Origin: Paraburkholderia sp. BCC1884
GTDB taxonomy: Bacteria > Pseudomonadota > Gammaproteobacteria > Burkholderiales > Burkholderiaceae
DNA length: 64,000 nucleotides
Direction: 5' to 3'
Assembly: GCF_900996225.1 (NCBI RefSeq)
Contig: NZ_CAAJGL010000090.1
Location: forward strand, 248,001-312,000
Shown: positions 63,294 through 64,000 of the stretch, piece after piece
How positions within the stretch are numbered: the stretch's first letter is position 1
Layout: each line of letters starts with the position of its first letter
Notes under the pieces: model-generated
What the model saw: the letters and a program-made list of their open reading frames with translations, nothing else
Told to the model about the DNA's origin: nothing
Databases searched by the model: none
Made by a program: the position numbers and the translations under genes

Positions 63294-64000
63294 ATGGATC
63301 TGACTCTGCTACGGGCGTTCGTTACCGTCGCGCGCGAGGGCAACCTCACGCGTGCTGCGGTGCAACTACATCTGACGCAACCCGCCGTCAGCCTGCAAAT
63401 CAAGCACTTGCAGGAAACGCTAGGTGTCACCTTGTTCACGCGGACGTCGCATGGACTTTCGCTCACACGCGACGGCCAGACACTGCTGCCCCACGCCGAG
63501 CGCGCGCTGGGCGCCGCCAACGACGTGCAGCGCGCGGCGCAGTCACTGCGTCAGGAGGTAAGCGGACGACTGCGAATCGGCACGATCCTCGACCCGGCGT
63601 TTCTGCGGCTGGGCGGCTTTCTCAAGCAACTGGTGGAGACCTGGCCGCGTATCGAAACGGCTTTGCGGCATGGCATGTCAGGCTGGGTGCTGGAGCAGGT
63701 GCGGGCGGGCGAACTCGACGTCGGCTATTACATCGGCTTGCCGTCCGACGACGAGGCGCGCGACGGCCCCGCCTTCCACGCAGTCACGCTCACCCAGTTC
63801 CAGTACCGCGTGCTGGCGCCGCCGGGGTGGAAAGACCGCGTCAAAGGCGTGCGCGACTGGCGCGCCCTCGCCACGCTGCCGTGGATCTGGACGCCGCCCG
63901 CGTCCGCGCATAATCGCTTGCTGTCGCGCTGCTTCGCCGAGGCCGGCGTGAAGCCGTTGAAAGTGGCGGAAGTGGACCAGGAGCCGTCGATGCTCGATCT
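63294..64000 (+). CDS. LysR-family transcriptional regulator, C-terminus outside the window
   Basis: The visible 235 residues open MDLTLLRAFVTVAREGNLT with a winged helix-turn-helix (TRAAVQLHLTQPAVSLQIKHLQ), followed by the linker helix and the start of the effector-binding domain (GRLRIGTILDPAFLRLGGF). The family is about 300 residues, so roughly 60 are missing. It probably controls the divergent mmsA-GMC genes. Confidence 0.93.
   Translation, partial: MDLTLLRAFVTVAREGNLTRAAVQLHLTQPAVSLQIKHLQETLGVTLFTRTSHGLSLTRDGQTLLPHAERALGAANDVQRAAQSLRQEVSGRLRIGTILDPAFLRLGGFLKQLVETWPRIETALRHGMSGWVLEQVRAGELDVGYYIGLPSDDEARDGPAFHAVTLTQFQYRVLAPPGWKDRVKGVRDWRALATLPWIWTPPASAHNRLLSRCFAEAGVKPLKVAEVDQEPSMLD

Noticed and set aside
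1..64000. CRISPR arrays, insertion sequences and rRNA genes
   Set aside because: No regularly spaced repeats, transposase frames, terminal inverted repeats of IS type or rRNA sequence were seen on reading through the window.

Overview
The window looks like an origin-proximal piece of the main chromosome of a Burkholderiaceae bacterium, most likely Paraburkholderia or Burkholderia. It is GC-rich and carries a gidA(mnmG)-gidB(rsmG)-parA-parB cluster with perfect 16-bp parS palindromes, a complete atpIBEFHAGDC operon, a tandem glycine riboswitch in front of gcvTHP, a trifunctional PutA, and several amino-acid ABC transporters of the branched-chain type. The assignment rests on gene content and order, because no database search was possible.

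Layout. From 1 to 2.5 kb lies what looks like the end of a genomic island: a partial small gene and a solitary GHKL ATPase fused to a PD-(D/E)XK nuclease-like C-terminus, abutting the 3' end of a tRNA-Arg(CCG) gene. From 2.6 to 8.7 kb are core genes: a diheme cytochrome c, a SnoaL-like protein, Rep helicase, a Gfo/Idh/MocA oxidoreductase and a small lipoprotein. From 8.7 to 18.3 kb is one-carbon and serine metabolism: promoter, tandem glycine riboswitch, leader terminator, gcvT-gcvH-gcvP, an exported alginate-lyase-like protein, sdaA and a ThDP-dependent enzyme. From 18.4 to 23.6 kb, reading leftward, are putA and an amino-acid-binding protein; the putA promoter overlaps a palindrome made of PutA-type half sites. 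From 23.8 to 34.6 kb are a small membrane protein, priA, a non-coding stretch with two DnaA boxes, hemE, a periplasmic cyclohexadienyl dehydratase, a candidate structured RNA, an acyl-CoA synthetase-like protein, and an 884-residue predicted ADP-ribosyltransferase effector.

From 34.6 to 47.5 kb, all leftward, are the atp operon (with stem-loops between several cistrons) and mnmG-rsmG-parA-parB. One parS lies inside mnmG; a second forms the core of the terminator behind the first ABC operon. From 47.7 to 54.2 kb is a branched-chain-type ABC transporter (LivF, a LivM-LivG fusion, LivH) with two paralogous binding proteins. From 54.7 to 59.6 kb is a second complete ABC operon whose LivF-type ATPase has Arg in place of the Walker A Lys. 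From 59.8 to 64 kb are a GMC oxidoreductase and an MmsA-type dehydrogenase, divergent from a truncated LysR regulator.

The genes form a few working modules. Glycine cleavage plus serine deamination route glycine carbon to pyruvate under glycine control. PutA turns proline into glutamate beside an amino-acid-binding protein. ParABS and the ATP synthase mark the origin region. The accessory items of most interest are the GHKL-nuclease fusion, the ADP-ribosyltransferase and the unassigned structured RNA.
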